Shown here: piece by piece, positions 25,044 through 34,245 of the stretch
How the letters are laid out: each line of letters starts with the position of its first letter
How positions within the stretch are numbered: the stretch's first letter is position 1
Program-made: the position numbers and the translations under genes
Assembly (NCBI RefSeq): GCF_000215705.1
Contig: NC_015677.1
Location: forward strand, 3,794,001 to 3,858,000
From: Ramlibacter tataouinensis TTB310
Lineage (GTDB): Bacteria; Pseudomonadota; Gammaproteobacteria; Burkholderiales; Burkholderiaceae_C
Length of the DNA stretch: 64,000 bases
Direction: 5' to 3'
Notes under the pieces: generated by a model
The model's input: only the letters and a program-made list of their open reading frames with translations
Databases searched by the model: none
What the model was told of the DNA's origin: nothing

Positions 25044-26207
25044 ATGGATGTTGCTTCCGCTTCCCCCAGCATGAAAAAAACCATCAACCTGGCCCTGCAG
25101 GGAGGCGGCTCGCACGGCGCCTTCACCTGGGGCGTCCTGGATACCTTGCTGGCCGACGGGCGCATCGCCGTGGAGGGCGTGAGCGGCACCAGCGCCGGCG
25201 CCGTGAACGCCGTTGCCCTGGCCAGCGGCCATGGCGCCGCCGAGGCAGCCGGGCGGGACGCCCATGCCGGCGCCCGGCAGGCGCTGGCCCGGCTGTGGGG
25301 CGAGATCGGCCACTGGGGCGCCCTGGGCAGCCTGCAAGCGCGCCTGGGCCGCACGCTCTGGGGCGGTCTGGGAGCGGAGTTCGCGCACACCAACCCCTGG
25401 CTGCAGGCGGTTCGCGACTACTGGTCGCCCTACCAGACCAACCCCATGGACCTCAACCCGCTGCGCGACCTGCTGCAGCGGCAGATCGACTTCGGCGCCA
25501 TCGCCCGGCCGGGCGGGCCCAAGGTGTTCGTCTCCGCCACCCACGTCACCACCGGCAAGGCCGTGATCTTCTCCGGCAGCCAGCTCAGCGTGCACTCGGT
25601 CATGGCGTCCGCCTGCCTGCCCATGCTGTTCCGCGCCGTGGAGATCGATGGCCAGGCCTATTGGGATGGCGGCTACTCGGTCAACCCGGCCCTGACGCCG
25701 TTGATCACCACCTGCGACAGCGCCGACATCCTGGTGGTGCAGATCAACCCGCTGCGGCGCGAGCGCCAGCCGCGCACCGCCGCCGAGATCGCCGGCCGTG
25801 TCAACGAACTGACCTTCAACGCCAGCCTGCTGACACAAATGCGCAACATCGACCTGATCAACCGCCTGCTGGCCGAAGGCCAGCTCGCACCCGGCCTTTG
25901 CAAGCCGGTGCGCCTGCACCGCATCGACGGCGGCGCCGAGATGCTGCACTACACCGCCGCCAGCAAGACCCAGGCGGACCCGGTGCTGATCCGCGAACTG
26001 TTCGAGATCGGCCAGCAGGCGGCCAAGCGCTGGCTGGACCAGCACTTCGAGGCGCTGGGCCGGCACGGCACGGTGGACGTGCGGCGCGACTACCTGGACG
26101 ACACCAGCCTGTCCTGGCCGGAGGCCCCGGCCGGCGAGCCGCGGCCGAGCCCGGGCTTCCGGCCCTGGCTGGCCCGGCTGTTCCGCCGGCTGCGGCCGCC
26201 GCGCTAG
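25044..26207 (+). CDS. Patatin-like phospholipase
   Basis: 387 residues from ATG 25044. The oxyanion loop GGGSHGAF (20-27), nucleophile elbow GTSAG with Ser50, and the dyad Asp208 in DGGYS are all present, so it should be an active Ser-Asp lipid acyl hydrolase, cytoplasmic or membrane-peripheral; no signal peptide is seen. The C-terminus is Arg/Pro-rich. ATG 25071 (MKKTINLALQGGG) is an equally good start; neither has a clear SD. It is convergent with ung and the two stop codons overlap in CTAG. Confidence 0.88.
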   Translation: MDVASASPSMKKTINLALQGGGSHGAFTWGVLDTLLADGRIAVEGVSGTSAGAVNAVALASGHGAAEAAGRDAHAGARQALARLWGEIGHWGALGSLQARLGRTLWGGLGAEFAHTNPWLQAVRDYWSPYQTNPMDLNPLRDLLQRQIDFGAIARPGGPKVFVSATHVTTGKAVIFSGSQLSVHSVMASACLPMLFRAVEIDGQAYWDGGYSVNPALTPLITTCDSADILVVQINPLRRERQPRTAAEIAGRVNELTFNASLLTQMRNIDLINRLLAEGQLAPGLCKPVRLHRIDGGAEMLHYTAASKTQADPVLIRELFEIGQQAAKRWLDQHFEALGRHGTVDVRRDYLDDTSLSWPEAPAGEPRPSPGFRPWLARLFRRLRPPR

Positions 26208-26914
26208 AAAACGCCCGGCTGGCCGCGTTCGGCCAGCCAGTCGCGCGCGTGGCGGAAGTGGCCGCAGCCCAGAAAAGGCACCGGCGGCCGGCGCGCCGAC
26301 AGCGGCGAGGGGTGGTTGGCCTGCAGCACCAGTGCCTGTCGCCCATGCGCGGCCGCCTGCGCCTGGATCAGCCCCGCCTTGGCCTGGGCATGTGCGCCCC
26401 ACAGCAGGTAGGCGCAGGGCGAAGCCGTGGCGGCGACCCGGGCCAGCAGCGCGTCGGTCAGCAGCTCCCAGCCCTTCCTGGCATGGCTGCCGGGCTGGCC
26501 GTCCTCCACCGTGAGGCTGGCATTGAGCAGCAGCACGCCGCTGCGCGCCCATTCCACCAGCGAGCCGTGCGGCGGCACGATGCCCAGTTCGGCAAAGATG
26601 TTGCGCAGCGAAGGCGGCAGCCTGACGCCGGGCGCCACCGAGAAGGCCAGCCCTTCGGCCTGGCCGGGGCCGTGGTAGGGGTCCTGGCCCAGGATGACGG
26701 CGCGCACCGAGGCCAGCGGCGTCAGTTCCAGGGCGCGCAGGGGCTGGGGCGGATAGATCACGGCGCCGGCCGCCAGCCGCTGCCGCATGAACTCGCCCAG
26801 GCGCTGGCCGGCCGGGCTGGCGAAGAAGGCGTCGACCACGGGACGCCAATCCGGCGCCATCGGCCAGCGCTCGGGGGCCCACTCGCGCAGGCGCGGCACA
26901 TCGTGGTCTTGCAT
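26204..26914 (-). CDS. ung: Uracil-DNA glycosylase
   Basis: 236 residues. The water-activating loop GQDPYHG has Asp78 and the minor-groove loop HPSPLS has His201, both intact. It removes uracil from DNA. ATG 26914 is one base after the trpC stop, so ung appears to be the last gene of the trp transcript and may depend on read-through or coupled translation. An upstream in-frame start would run into trpC and was not used. Confidence 0.95.
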   Translation of the reverse strand: MQDHDVPRLREWAPERWPMAPDWRPVVDAFFASPAGQRLGEFMRQRLAAGAVIYPPQPLRALELTPLASVRAVILGQDPYHGPGQAEGLAFSVAPGVRLPPSLRNIFAELGIVPPHGSLVEWARSGVLLLNASLTVEDGQPGSHARKGWELLTDALLARVAATASPCAYLLWGAHAQAKAGLIQAQAAAHGRQALVLQANHPSPLSARRPPVPFLGCGHFRHARDWLAERGQPGVF

Positions 26915-26915
26915 C

Positions 26916-27707
26916 TCAATCGTTGAACAGTTCGGCCAGGGCCTCGCCGGGCTCGGGTGCGCGCATGAAAGCCTCCCCGACCAGGAAGGCATGCACGCCG
27001 GCAGCGCGCATCCTGCGCACGTCGGCCTGGGCCAGGATGCCCGACTCGGTCACCAGCAGCCGGTCGGCCGGCACCTGCGGCAGCAGGTCCAGCGTGGTCT
27101 CCAGGCTGACCTCGAAGCTGCGCAGGTTGCGGTTGTTGATGCCGACCAGGGGCGTCTTCAGGCGCAGCGCCCGCTCCAGCTCGGCGCCGTCGTGCACCTC
27201 GACCAGCACGGCCATGTCCAGGCCGCGGGCGAGGGCCTCCAGCTCGGCCATCTGCGCGTCCTGCAGGCAGGCGGCGATCAGCAGGATGCAGTCGGCGCCC
27301 ATGGCGCGCGACTCGTACACCTGGTAGGGATCGACCATGAAGTCCTTGCGCAGCACCGGCAGGTCGCAGGAGGCGCGCGCCTGCTTCAGGTAGTCCGGCC
27401 GCCCCTGGAAGAACTGGCGGTCGGTCAGCACCGACAGGCAGGCCGCCCCATGCTCGGCATAGCTCTGCGCGATGTCGGCGGGGATGAAGTCGGCGCGCAG
27501 CACGCCCTTGCTGGGGCTGGCCTTCTTGACCTCGGCGATCACGGCGCTGCGGCCGGCCGCGATGCGCCGGCGCAGCGCGCCTTCGAAGTCGCGCGTGAGC
27601 ACGCGGCTCTCGGCGTCGGCGCGCATGGCCTCGAACGAGACCTTCTTCTTCGCCTGCGCGATCTCCTCGTGCTTGACCGCGACGATTTTCGTGAGGATGT
27701 CAGGCAT
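26916..27707 (-). CDS. trpC: Indole-3-glycerol phosphate synthase
   Basis: 263 residues, a monofunctional TIM-barrel enzyme (no fused TrpF). Catalytic motifs: [30 protein letters not shown] and TESGI. It closes the indole ring in tryptophan synthesis. It starts 2 bases after trpD and is followed directly by ung. Confidence 0.97.
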   Translation of the reverse strand: MPDILTKIVAVKHEEIAQAKKKVSFEAMRADAESRVLTRDFEGALRRRIAAGRSAVIAEVKKASPSKGVLRADFIPADIAQSYAEHGAACLSVLTDRQFFQGRPDYLKQARASCDLPVLRKDFMVDPYQVYESRAMGADCILLIAACLQDAQMAELEALARGLDMAVLVEVHDGAELERALRLKTPLVGINNRNLRSFEVSLETTLDLLPQVPADRLLVTESGILAQADVRRMRAAGVHAFLVGEAFMRAPEPGEALAELFND

Positions 27708-27709
27708 GG

Positions 27710-28741
27710 TCAGCCAGCGAGGCGGTTGGACACCTGGATCAGGTGCGCCAGCTTGGCCTTGGCCGCGCCCGATTCGAGCGCGGCGCGGGCCTGGTCCACG
27801 CCGGCCCTCATCGAATCCACCACGTTGGCGGCGTACAGCGCCACCCCGGCGTTGAGGATCACGATGTCGCGCGCCGGGCCGGCCTGGTTGTCCAGCACGC
27901 CCACCAGCATCTGGCGCGACTGCTCGGCCGTCTCCACCTTGATGGCACGGTTGCTGGCCATGGCCAGGCCGAAGTCCTCGGGGTGGATCTCGTACTCGGT
28001 CACCTGCCCGTTCTTCAGCTCGCCCACCATGGTGGCGGCGCCCAGGCTGACCTCGTCCATCCCGTCGCGGCCGTACACCACCACCGCGTGCTCGGCGCCC
28101 AGGCGCTGCAGCGCCCGCACCTGGATGCCCACCAGGTCGGGGTGGAACACGCCCATCAGGATGTTGGGCGCACCGGCCGGGTTCGTGAGCGGGCCCAGGA
28201 TGTTGAAGATGGTGCGCACGCCCAGCTCCTTGCGCACCGGCGCCACGTTCTTCATGGCCGGGTGGTGGTTGGGCGCGAACATGAAGCCTATGCCCACCTC
28301 GGCCACGCAGCGGGCGATGTATTCCGGCTGGAGATTGATGTTCAGGCCCAGGCTTTCAAGCACGTCCGCGCTCCCGCTCTTGCTGCTGACGCTGCGTCCG
28401 CCATGCTTGCTGACCCTGGCGCCGGCGGCCGCCGCCACGAACATGGCGCAGGTCGAGATGTTGAAGGTGTGCGAGCCGTCGCCGCCGGTGCCCACGATGT
28501 CCACCAGGTGGGTCTTGTCGGCGATGTGCACCTTGGTGGAGAACTCGCGCATCACCTCGGCCGCCGCCGTGATCTCGCCGATCGTCTCCTTCTTGACGCG
28601 CAGGCCGGTGATCAGCGCCGCCGTCATCACCGGCGAGAGCTCGCCGCTCATGATCAGCCGTACCACCTTGAGCATCTCGTCGTGGAAGATCTCGCGGTGC
28701 TCGATGGTGCGCTGCAGCGCTTCCTGGGGCGTGATGGGCAT
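27710..28741 (-). CDS. trpD: Anthranilate phosphoribosyltransferase
   Basis: 343 residues. The PRPP-binding motif [29 protein letters not shown] and [10 protein letters not shown] are typical. It joins anthranilate to PRPP. It lies 23 bases downstream of the lysE-type gene and 2 bases before trpC in the trp operon; the start has GGAG upstream. Confidence 0.97.
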   Translation of the reverse strand: MPITPQEALQRTIEHREIFHDEMLKVVRLIMSGELSPVMTAALITGLRVKKETIGEITAAAEVMREFSTKVHIADKTHLVDIVGTGGDGSHTFNISTCAMFVAAAAGARVSKHGGRSVSSKSGSADVLESLGLNINLQPEYIARCVAEVGIGFMFAPNHHPAMKNVAPVRKELGVRTIFNILGPLTNPAGAPNILMGVFHPDLVGIQVRALQRLGAEHAVVVYGRDGMDEVSLGAATMVGELKNGQVTEYEIHPEDFGLAMASNRAIKVETAEQSRQMLVGVLDNQAGPARDIVILNAGVALYAANVVDSMRAGVDQARAALESGAAKAKLAHLIQVSNRLAG

Positions 28742-28764
28742 GGCTTGCTCCTCGGGGAGATGCG

Positions 28765-29415
28765 TTATCGGGACGGATTGTCGGCCAGGGCCAGGCGCGC
28801 CCCGAAGACTATGAACATGGCGCCGGCAATCCGGTCCAACCCCTGCATGCCGCGCTGCACGGCATCGTGCCGGGCCATCCAGGCGGCGGCCAGCGCCCAG
28901 CCCACGTTGACGGCCACGCTGTTGACATTGAACAGTGCTCCCAGCAGCAGGAATGCGCGCGCGGGATGCGCGGCCTCGGGCGCGATGAACTGCGGCACGA
29001 AGGCCAGGAAGAACACGGCCACCTTGGGATTGAGCACGTTGGTCAGGAACCCGCCGCGGAACACCGCCCACAGGTCGGCGCGCGGCTGGGCGCCGGCCAG
29101 CGCCCGCAGGTCCGCCACCTGCCGCGGCGCCCTCGCCAGCAACAGCCGTACGCCCATCCACAGCAGATAGGCGGCGCCCGCCCATTTCAGCAGCGTGAAG
29201 GCGGTGGCCGAGGCGGCGAGCAGCGCGCCCACGCCCAGCGCCGCCGCGACGATGTGCACCAGGCAGCCGGCGTTGATGCCCAGCGCCGCGACCATCCCTG
29301 CGCGCGCGCCCGAGCGCAGGGACTGGGTGACGATGTACAGAACGTCGGGGCCGGGCGTGAGGTTCAGGAGCAGTCCGGCCGCCATGAAGAGGAGCAGCTG
29401 CTGTGCATCGGGCAT
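28765..29415 (-). CDS. LysE/RhtB family amino-acid exporter
   Basis: 216 residues and about six membrane segments. [20 protein letters not shown] near the N-terminus is the LysE/RhtB signature, with the [17 protein letters not shown] motif in the middle. The family exports amino acids such as lysine, threonine or homoserine lactones; the substrate is unknown. It is inserted between ltaE and trpD in the trp operon, 10 bases after ltaE, suggesting export of threonine, glycine or an aromatic-pathway overflow product. SD GAGGAG precedes the ATG. Confidence 0.88.
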   Translation of the reverse strand: MPDAQQLLLFMAAGLLLNLTPGPDVLYIVTQSLRSGARAGMVAALGINAGCLVHIVAAALGVGALLAASATAFTLLKWAGAAYLLWMGVRLLLARAPRQVADLRALAGAQPRADLWAVFRGGFLTNVLNPKVAVFFLAFVPQFIAPEAAHPARAFLLLGALFNVNSVAVNVGWALAAAWMARHDAVQRGMQGLDRIAGAMFIVFGARLALADNPSR

Positions 29416-29425
29416 GGCGGGCTCC

Positions 29426-30547
29426 TCAGGCGCCGAAGAAGGACCGGATCACGGCCGCGGCCCTGTCCACCCCCCGCGCATCCACGTCCAGATGGGTGAC
29501 GAAGCGCAGCCGGTACAGGCCGGTCGCCAGCACGCCGTTGCGGGCCAGGTGTTCCAGCAGCGCCGCGGACCGCTCGCGCGCCGGCCCCACCAGGTCGACG
29601 AACAGGATGTTGGTCTGCGGCGCTTCCACCTGCAGTCCTGTTATGCCTTGCAGCGCGTCGGCCAGCCGCCCGGCCAGCGCGTGGTCCTGCGCCAGCCGCT
29701 CCACCTGGTGGTCCAGCGCATGGTGGGCCGCCGCGGCCAGCATGCCGGACTGCCGCATCCCGCCGCCCGCCATCTTGCGGATGCGGCGCGCGCGGGCGAT
29801 CAGCTCCTTGGAGCCGCACAGCGCCGAGCCCACAGGCGCGCCCAGCCCCTTGCTGAAGCAGACGGAAACGCTGTCGAAGTGGCGGGCGATGCGCCATGCC
29901 TCGAGGTATGCGCCCCCACGCTCCCCCACTGCGTGTGGGTCGCTGCCCCCCGAAGGGGCTGTCCCGCCTTGGGGCGGCCCGGCGGCGGGACGCGCGTCTT
30001 TCGCGGCCGCCTGCGCGACCGCGGCATTGAACAGGCGGGCGCCGTCCAGGTGGGTGGCCAGCCCACGCGAGCGGGCCAGCGCGGTCGCCTGCTCCAAATA
30101 GGCCAGCGGCAGCACCTTGCCGCCCAGCGTGTTCTCCAGCGCCAGCAGGCGCGTGCGGGCGAAGTGCGGGTCGTCCGGCTTGATGGCGGCCTCGATGTCC
30201 GCCAGTGCCAGGCTGCCATCGGGCTGGTGGTCCAGCGGCTGCGGCTGCACGCTGCCGAACACCGCCGCGCCGCCACCCTCCCACCGGTAGCAGTGCTGCA
30301 TCTGGCCCACGATGTACTCGTCGCCGCGCTGGCAATGCGCCAGGATGGCGCACAGGTTGCCTTGCGTGCCGGTCGGCACGAACAGCGCGGCCTTGAAGCC
30401 GAGCAGGCCGGCGACCTTCTCCTGCAGCGCGTTGATGCTGGGGTCGTCGCCGAACACATCGTCGCCCAGGGGCGCGGCCGCCATCGCGGCTCGCATGGCT
30501 GCCGTCGGCTGCGTGACGGTGTCGCTGCGCAGGTCGATCGGCTTCAT
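29426..30547 (-). CDS. ltaE: Low-specificity L-threonine aldolase with an in-frame repeat insertion
   Basis: 373 residues, longer than relatives. The fold-type I PLP enzyme has [10 protein letters not shown] at the start, [11 protein letters not shown], and the PLP-binding Lys233 in [10 protein letters not shown]. It splits threonine to glycine and acetaldehyde. Residues about 184-212 (Pro/Gly-rich, with [16 protein letters not shown]) are extra and are encoded by a palindromic repeat element (29911-29991); the insertion sits before the lysine loop and keeps the frame, so the protein may still work. The ATG overlaps the trpG stop (ATGA). Confidence 0.9.
   Translation of the reverse strand: MKPIDLRSDTVTQPTAAMRAAMAAAPLGDDVFGDDPSINALQEKVAGLLGFKAALFVPTGTQGNLCAILAHCQRGDEYIVGQMQHCYRWEGGGAAVFGSVQPQPLDHQPDGSLALADIEAAIKPDDPHFARTRLLALENTLGGKVLPLAYLEQATALARSRGLATHLDGARLFNAAVAQAAAKDARPAAGPPQGGTAPSGGSDPHAVGERGGAYLEAWRIARHFDSVSVCFSKGLGAPVGSALCGSKELIARARRIRKMAGGGMRQSGMLAAAAHHALDHQVERLAQDHALAGRLADALQGITGLQVEAPQTNILFVDLVGPARERSAALLEHLARNGVLATGLYRLRFVTHLDVDARGVDRAAAVIRSFFGA
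29911..29991. repeat. Comamonadaceae-type GC-rich palindromic repeat inside ltaE
   Basis: The segment contains nested inverted repeats: CCCCCAC...GTGTGGG, CCCC-CGAA-GGGG, and GTCCCGCC (29961-29968) with GGCGGGAC (29984-29991). I recognise the CCCCGAAGGGG...GCCTTGGGGCGGC pattern as a widespread extragenic repeat of Acidovorax/Variovorax-like genomes; here it lies within a coding frame. It encodes the extra residues of the aldolase. Confidence 0.75.
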
Positions 30548-31116
30548 GCCTTCTGCTCCAGGAAGTTCCTCAGCATGGCATGGCCATGCTCGGTGAGGAT
30601 GGACTCGGGGTGGAACTGCACGCCCTCGATGGGCAGCTCGCGGTGGCGCACGCCCATGATCTCGCCGTCGTCGGTCCAGGCCGTGGCGGCAAGCGCGGCC
30701 GGGCAGCCGTCCTTCGCGATGGCCAGCGAGTGGTAGCGGTTGACCGTGAAGCGCCCGGGCAGGCCGCTGAACACGCCCTGGCGCGTGGTCGTGATCTCGC
30801 TGGTCTTGCCATGCATCAGCTGCTGCGCGCGCACGATGCTGCCGCCGAAGGCCGCGCCTATGCTCTGGTGGCCCAGGCACACGCCCAGAATGGGCAACTG
30901 GCCCGCGAAGTGGCGGATGGCTTCGACCGATATCCCGGCCTCGGCCGGCGAGCAGGGTCCGGGCGAGACCACCAGCCGGTCGGGCCGGCGCGCGGCGATG
31001 CCCCCCAGCGTGATCTCGTCGTTGCGGAACACCTCCACCTGCGCGCCCAGCTCGCCGAAGTACTGCACCAGGTTGTAGGTGAAGCTGTCGTAGTTGTCGA
31101 TCATCAGCAGCTTCAT
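30544..31116 (-). CDS. trpG: Anthranilate synthase component II (glutamine amidotransferase)
   Basis: 190 residues. The glutaminase triad is complete: Cys80 in LGVCLGHQ, His169 and Glu171 in [17 protein letters not shown] is the usual oxyanion motif. It supplies ammonia to TrpE (and perhaps to PabB). It starts 5 bases after trpE and overlaps ltaE by 4 bases. Confidence 0.97.
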   Translation of the reverse strand: MKLLMIDNYDSFTYNLVQYFGELGAQVEVFRNDEITLGGIAARRPDRLVVSPGPCSPAEAGISVEAIRHFAGQLPILGVCLGHQSIGAAFGGSIVRAQQLMHGKTSEITTTRQGVFSGLPGRFTVNRYHSLAIAKDGCPAALAATAWTDDGEIMGVRHRELPIEGVQFHPESILTEHGHAMLRNFLEQKA

Positions 31117-31121
31117 GGTGC

Positions 31122-32642
31122 TCACTCCAGGCCTTCTTCCACGAGTTCGGACGCGCGCAGCAGCGCCCGCGCCTTGGCCTCGGTTTCCTTCCACTCCAGC
31201 TCCGGCACCGAGTCGGCCACCACGCCGGCGGCGGCCTGCACGTACAGCGTCTGGTCCTTGACGATGCCGGTGCGGATGGCGATGGCCACGTCCATGTCGC
31301 CGGCATAGCTGAGGTAGCCGCAGGCGCCGCCGTACAGGCCGCGCTTGCTGGGCTCGAGCCGGTCGATCAGCTCCATCGCATGCACCTTGGGCGCGCCGGT
31401 CAGGGTGCCGGCGGGGAAGGTGGCCCTGAGCACGTCCATGTTGCTCATGCCTTCGTCCAGCATGCCTTCCACGTTGCTGACGATGTGCATCACGTGGCTG
31501 TAGCGCTCCACGGCGAAGGCCTCGGTCACCTTGACGCTGCCGGTCCTGGCGATGCGGCCGATGTCGTTGCGCGCCAGGTCGATCAGCATCACGTGCTCGG
31601 CGCGCTCCTTGGGATCGTTCACCAGTTCCTGCTCCACCGCCTTGTCCTGCTCGGGCGTGGCGCCGCGCGGCCGCGTGCCGGCCAAGGGGCGGATGGTGAT
31701 CTTCTGCCCTTGCGCGGTCTGCTCCTGCCGCACCAGGATCTCCGGCGAGGCGCCCACCACGTGGAAGTCCCCGCCCTGGCCGTCGTACCCGGTGAAGTTG
31801 TAGTAGTACATGTAGGGGCTGGGGTTGAGCGAGCGCAGCGCGCGGTACAGCGACAGCGGCGACTCGGTGTAGCGCTTCTTGATGCGCTGGCCCACCTGCA
31901 CCTGCATGAAGTCGCCGGCGGCGATCAGCTCCTTGGCCCGGCCCACGGCCTTCAGGTAGTCGGCCTTGGCGAACTCGCGTTCGGCGGCAAAGGTCTGGGT
32001 CTGCGCCAGCTTGGGCGCGCTGACCGAGTACTTGAGCTGGTCCTTGAGCTCGCGCAGGCGGCGCTTGCCGTTGGCGTAGGCCTCGGGCTGGCCCGGGTCG
32101 GCGTAGACGATGAGGTACAGCTTGCCCGACAGGTTGTCGATGACGGCCAGCTCCTCGCACTGCAGCAGCAGGATGTCGGGGCAGCCCAGCGTGTCCGGCG
32201 GGCAGCTTGTCTCCAGCTTCTTCTCGATGTGGCGCACCGTGTCGTAGCCGAAGTACCCGGCCAGGCCCCCGCAGAATCGCGGCAGGCCGGGGCGCAGCGC
32301 CACCTTGAAGCGTTTCTGGTAGGCCTCGATGAAGTCCAGCGGGTTGCCGCGCGCGGTCTCCACCACCTGGCCGCCCTGCACGACCTCGGTGCGGGCGTCC
32401 GCGCCGAAGCCGCTGGCACGCAGCAGCGTGCGTGCCGGCAGGCCGATGAAGCTGTAGCGGCCGAAGCGCTCGCCGCCCACCACCGACTCCAGCAGGAAAC
32501 TCAGGCGGCCGTCACCCCGGGCATGGGCGAGCTTGAGGTACAGCGACAGCGGCGTTTCCAGGTCGGCGAACGCCTCGGCGATCAGGGGGATGCGGTTGTA
32601 GCCCTGCAGCGCAAGGCTCTTGAATTCGAGTTCGGTGAGCAA
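31122..32642 (-). CDS. trpE: Anthranilate synthase component I
   Basis: 506 residues. The feedback-inhibition motif LLES (50-53) and the chorismate-binding core ([54 protein letters not shown]) are intact. TTG 32642 was chosen because GGAGG lies 6 bases upstream and the protein then begins [13 protein letters not shown] as in relatives; no ATG fits. Expression is probably controlled by the trpL leader just upstream. Confidence 0.95.
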   Translation of the reverse strand: MLTELEFKSLALQGYNRIPLIAEAFADLETPLSLYLKLAHARGDGRLSFLLESVVGGERFGRYSFIGLPARTLLRASGFGADARTEVVQGGQVVETARGNPLDFIEAYQKRFKVALRPGLPRFCGGLAGYFGYDTVRHIEKKLETSCPPDTLGCPDILLLQCEELAVIDNLSGKLYLIVYADPGQPEAYANGKRRLRELKDQLKYSVSAPKLAQTQTFAAEREFAKADYLKAVGRAKELIAAGDFMQVQVGQRIKKRYTESPLSLYRALRSLNPSPYMYYYNFTGYDGQGGDFHVVGASPEILVRQEQTAQGQKITIRPLAGTRPRGATPEQDKAVEQELVNDPKERAEHVMLIDLARNDIGRIARTGSVKVTEAFAVERYSHVMHIVSNVEGMLDEGMSNMDVLRATFPAGTLTGAPKVHAMELIDRLEPSKRGLYGGACGYLSYAGDMDVAIAIRTGIVKDQTLYVQAAAGVVADSVPELEWKETEAKARALLRASELVEEGLE

Positions 32643-32734
32643 GGTGAGCCTCCACAAGCTCGGCGGCATCAGGCCGCGGGGGGATCGATTGGCCCCGGGG
32701 GCCGGGGCGACGGGGCACGGGCTGCCCCGTGCAA
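32643..32734 (-). promoter_or_regulatory. Candidate trp attenuator region between trpL and trpE
   Basis: Downstream of trpL the minus-strand RNA can form ACGGGGCA/TGCCCCGT (32710-32717/32723-32730) and a GGCCCC/GGGGCC stem (about 32691-32703). An earlier stem GGCGCA/TGCGCC (32740-32745/32758-32763) covers the second Trp codon. This stem series fits alternative pairing driven by ribosome stalling. There is no U-tract, so control might be translational or Rho-linked rather than intrinsic termination. Confidence 0.5.
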
Positions 32735-32818
32735 TCAATGGCGCACGATGTCAGGCTTGCGCCAGGGCCAGGCTCCCCGGTCCGAGCAACCTGTGATCAT
32801 GGTGCGGTGGATGAACAT
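32735..32818 (-). CDS. trpL: trp operon leader peptide (27 residues, Trp-Pro-Trp)
   Basis: An ATG-to-TGA ORF directly upstream of trpE. It encodes 27 residues beginning MFIHRTMITG and containing GAWPWRKP, with Trp codons at 32770-32768 and 32764-32762. Two Trp codons separated by one residue in a short ORF before trpE are the hallmark of ribosome-mediated attenuation. No Shine-Dalgarno is present, but TACACT (32831-32826) lies 7 bases before the ATG, so the mRNA may start at or next to the A of ATG, as known for the leaderless trpL of Sinorhizobium. It was found from context and is shorter than normal gene-calling limits. Confidence 0.8.
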   Translation of the reverse strand: MFIHRTMITGCSDRGAWPWRKPDIVRH

Positions 32819-32933
32819 GCGGGCCAGTGTAGCAAAGCGGTACGGCAGCGACCCGCGCCCTCGTGACATTGAGGGATGCGGCCGGCGGGACAATCTGATA
32901 CAAAACGCGCCCACAGCATCCGAGGAGACAGCC

Positions 32934-33548
32934 ATGAGGGGACTTCGACAACTGGTAGGAGTGGCCGGGCTGGGCCTGGCTCTGGGAGCGGCGGGCCAGC
33001 CGGTCACGGTCTCGGGCGTCAAGTACGACGAGAGCCTGGAGCTGCGCGGCAACAAGCTGCAGCTCAATGGCGCAGGCACGCGCTACCGCGCCATCATCCA
33101 GGTCTACGCCGCCGGCCTGTACCTGCCGCGCAAGACCACCGCCGCCGAGGAGGCCCTGGCCATGCCGGGAGCCAAGCGCATCACGGTCACCATGCTGCGC
33201 GACATCGATTCCGGCGAGCTCGGCCGGCTGTTCACACGCAGTGTGGAGGACAACATGGACAAGGCCGCGTTTTCCAAGCTGATCCCGGGCCTGATGCGCA
33301 TGAGCCAGCTCTTCACCGACATCAAGAAACTCAGCGCCGGCCAGAGCTTCAGCATCGACTGGGTGCCCGGCACCGGCACCATCATCAACGTGCGCGGCGT
33401 GCCCCAGGGCGAACCGTTCAGGGAGCCCGAGTTCTTCAACGCCATGCTGCGCATCTGGCTGGGCCCCAAGCCGGCCGACCACAGCCTCAAGGAAGCCTTG
33501 CTGGGAAAAGCCGGCCCAGCGTCGAATCCAGCTCAGACCATGAATTGA
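32934..33548 (+). CDS. Chalcone isomerase-like periplasmic protein
   Basis: 204 residues with an N-terminal signal-like segment ([19 protein letters not shown]) and a chalcone-isomerase-fold domain (RGNKLQLNGAGTRYRAIIQVYAAGLYLPRK near 38-67, later FREPEFFNAMLRIWLGPKP). Bacterial members are not flavonoid enzymes and probably bind fatty acids or lipids; the role is unknown. SD GAGGAG lies 7 bases before the ATG. Its last 62 bases overlap the end of gph on the other strand. Confidence 0.85.
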   Translation: MRGLRQLVGVAGLGLALGAAGQPVTVSGVKYDESLELRGNKLQLNGAGTRYRAIIQVYAAGLYLPRKTTAAEEALAMPGAKRITVTMLRDIDSGELGRLFTRSVEDNMDKAAFSKLIPGLMRMSQLFTDIKKLSAGQSFSIDWVPGTGTIINVRGVPQGEPFREPEFFNAMLRIWLGPKPADHSLKEALLGKAGPASNPAQTMN

Positions 33549-34182
33549 GGTAGGCATCGGCATCCACGGCCTGCACCGGCTCGCCGTGGTTGTAACCGAA
33601 GGTCACCAGCAGCACGGGGCAGCCGGCGGCGCGCCCGGCCTGGGCATCGTTGCTGGAATCGCCCACCACGAGGGTTCGCGCGGGCTGCGCGCCCAGGGCC
33701 CGGGCCGCCATCAGCAGCGGCAGCGGATCCGGCTTCTTGCGGGCAAAGGCGTCACCGCCGAACACGGCATCGAAGCAGCGGTCCAGGCCCTTGGCCCGCA
33801 GCAGCGGATCGGTGAAGGCCTGCGGCTTGTTGGTCACGCATGCCAGCTTCAGCCCGCGTCCGCGCAGCGAGCGCAAGGCCTGCGGCGCACCGGGAAACAC
33901 CGTCGAGTGCCGGCCGTTGATGGCGAGGTAGTGGCGCTGGTAGGCCTCCCAGGCCGCCGGGTACAGCGCGGGGTCGCCCTCCACCTGCGCCAGCACCGAG
34001 CGGATCAGGTGCTCCGAGCCCTTGCCCACCAGGCGGGCGACCGCGTCGGCCCCGATGGCGGGCAGGGACAGTTCGTCCAGCATGCCGGCCAGCGCGGCGC
34101 CGAAGTCGCCCAGCGTGTCGATCAGGGTGCCATCGAGGTCGATGATGGCGGCGTGCAGCGGCTGGGCGGAAGCGATCGGCAT
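33487..34182 (-). CDS. gph: Phosphoglycolate phosphatase
   Basis: 231 residues. HAD-superfamily motifs are present: DLDGTLIDT, CVTNKP, KKPDPLP and VGDSSNDAQAG. It dephosphorylates 2-phosphoglycolate formed during DNA repair or oxygenation. Next to rpe and trpE, as in many Burkholderiales. The ATG has no SD but CACACT lies 6 bases upstream, part of a leaderless-looking pattern. A TTG 18 bases upstream is an alternative. Confidence 0.92.
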   Translation of the reverse strand: MPIASAQPLHAAIIDLDGTLIDTLGDFGAALAGMLDELSLPAIGADAVARLVGKGSEHLIRSVLAQVEGDPALYPAAWEAYQRHYLAINGRHSTVFPGAPQALRSLRGRGLKLACVTNKPQAFTDPLLRAKGLDRCFDAVFGGDAFARKKPDPLPLLMAARALGAQPARTLVVGDSSNDAQAGRAAGCPVLLVTFGYNHGEPVQAVDADAYLNSWSELDSTLGRLFPARLP

Positions 34183-34202
34183 GCGGCGAGTGTGCAGCAA
34201 AC

Positions 34203-34228
34203 AGGAAGGGCGCCGCAGCGCCCTTCCT
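34203..34228 (-). terminator. Hairpin terminator after the KGG gene
   Basis: AGGAAGGGCGC and GCGCCCTTCCT form an 11-bp stem with a 4-base loop, followed by TGTTTGC on the minus strand. It separates the KGG stress gene from gph. Confidence 0.65.
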
Positions 34229-34245
34229 GGGACGGCGGCGGTGTC

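Noticed and set aside
25295..26926. A 543-codon plus-strand frame through patatin and ung
   Set aside because: Out of frame with the patatin catalytic motifs and antisense to ung; repetitive Arg/Pro/Gly composition.
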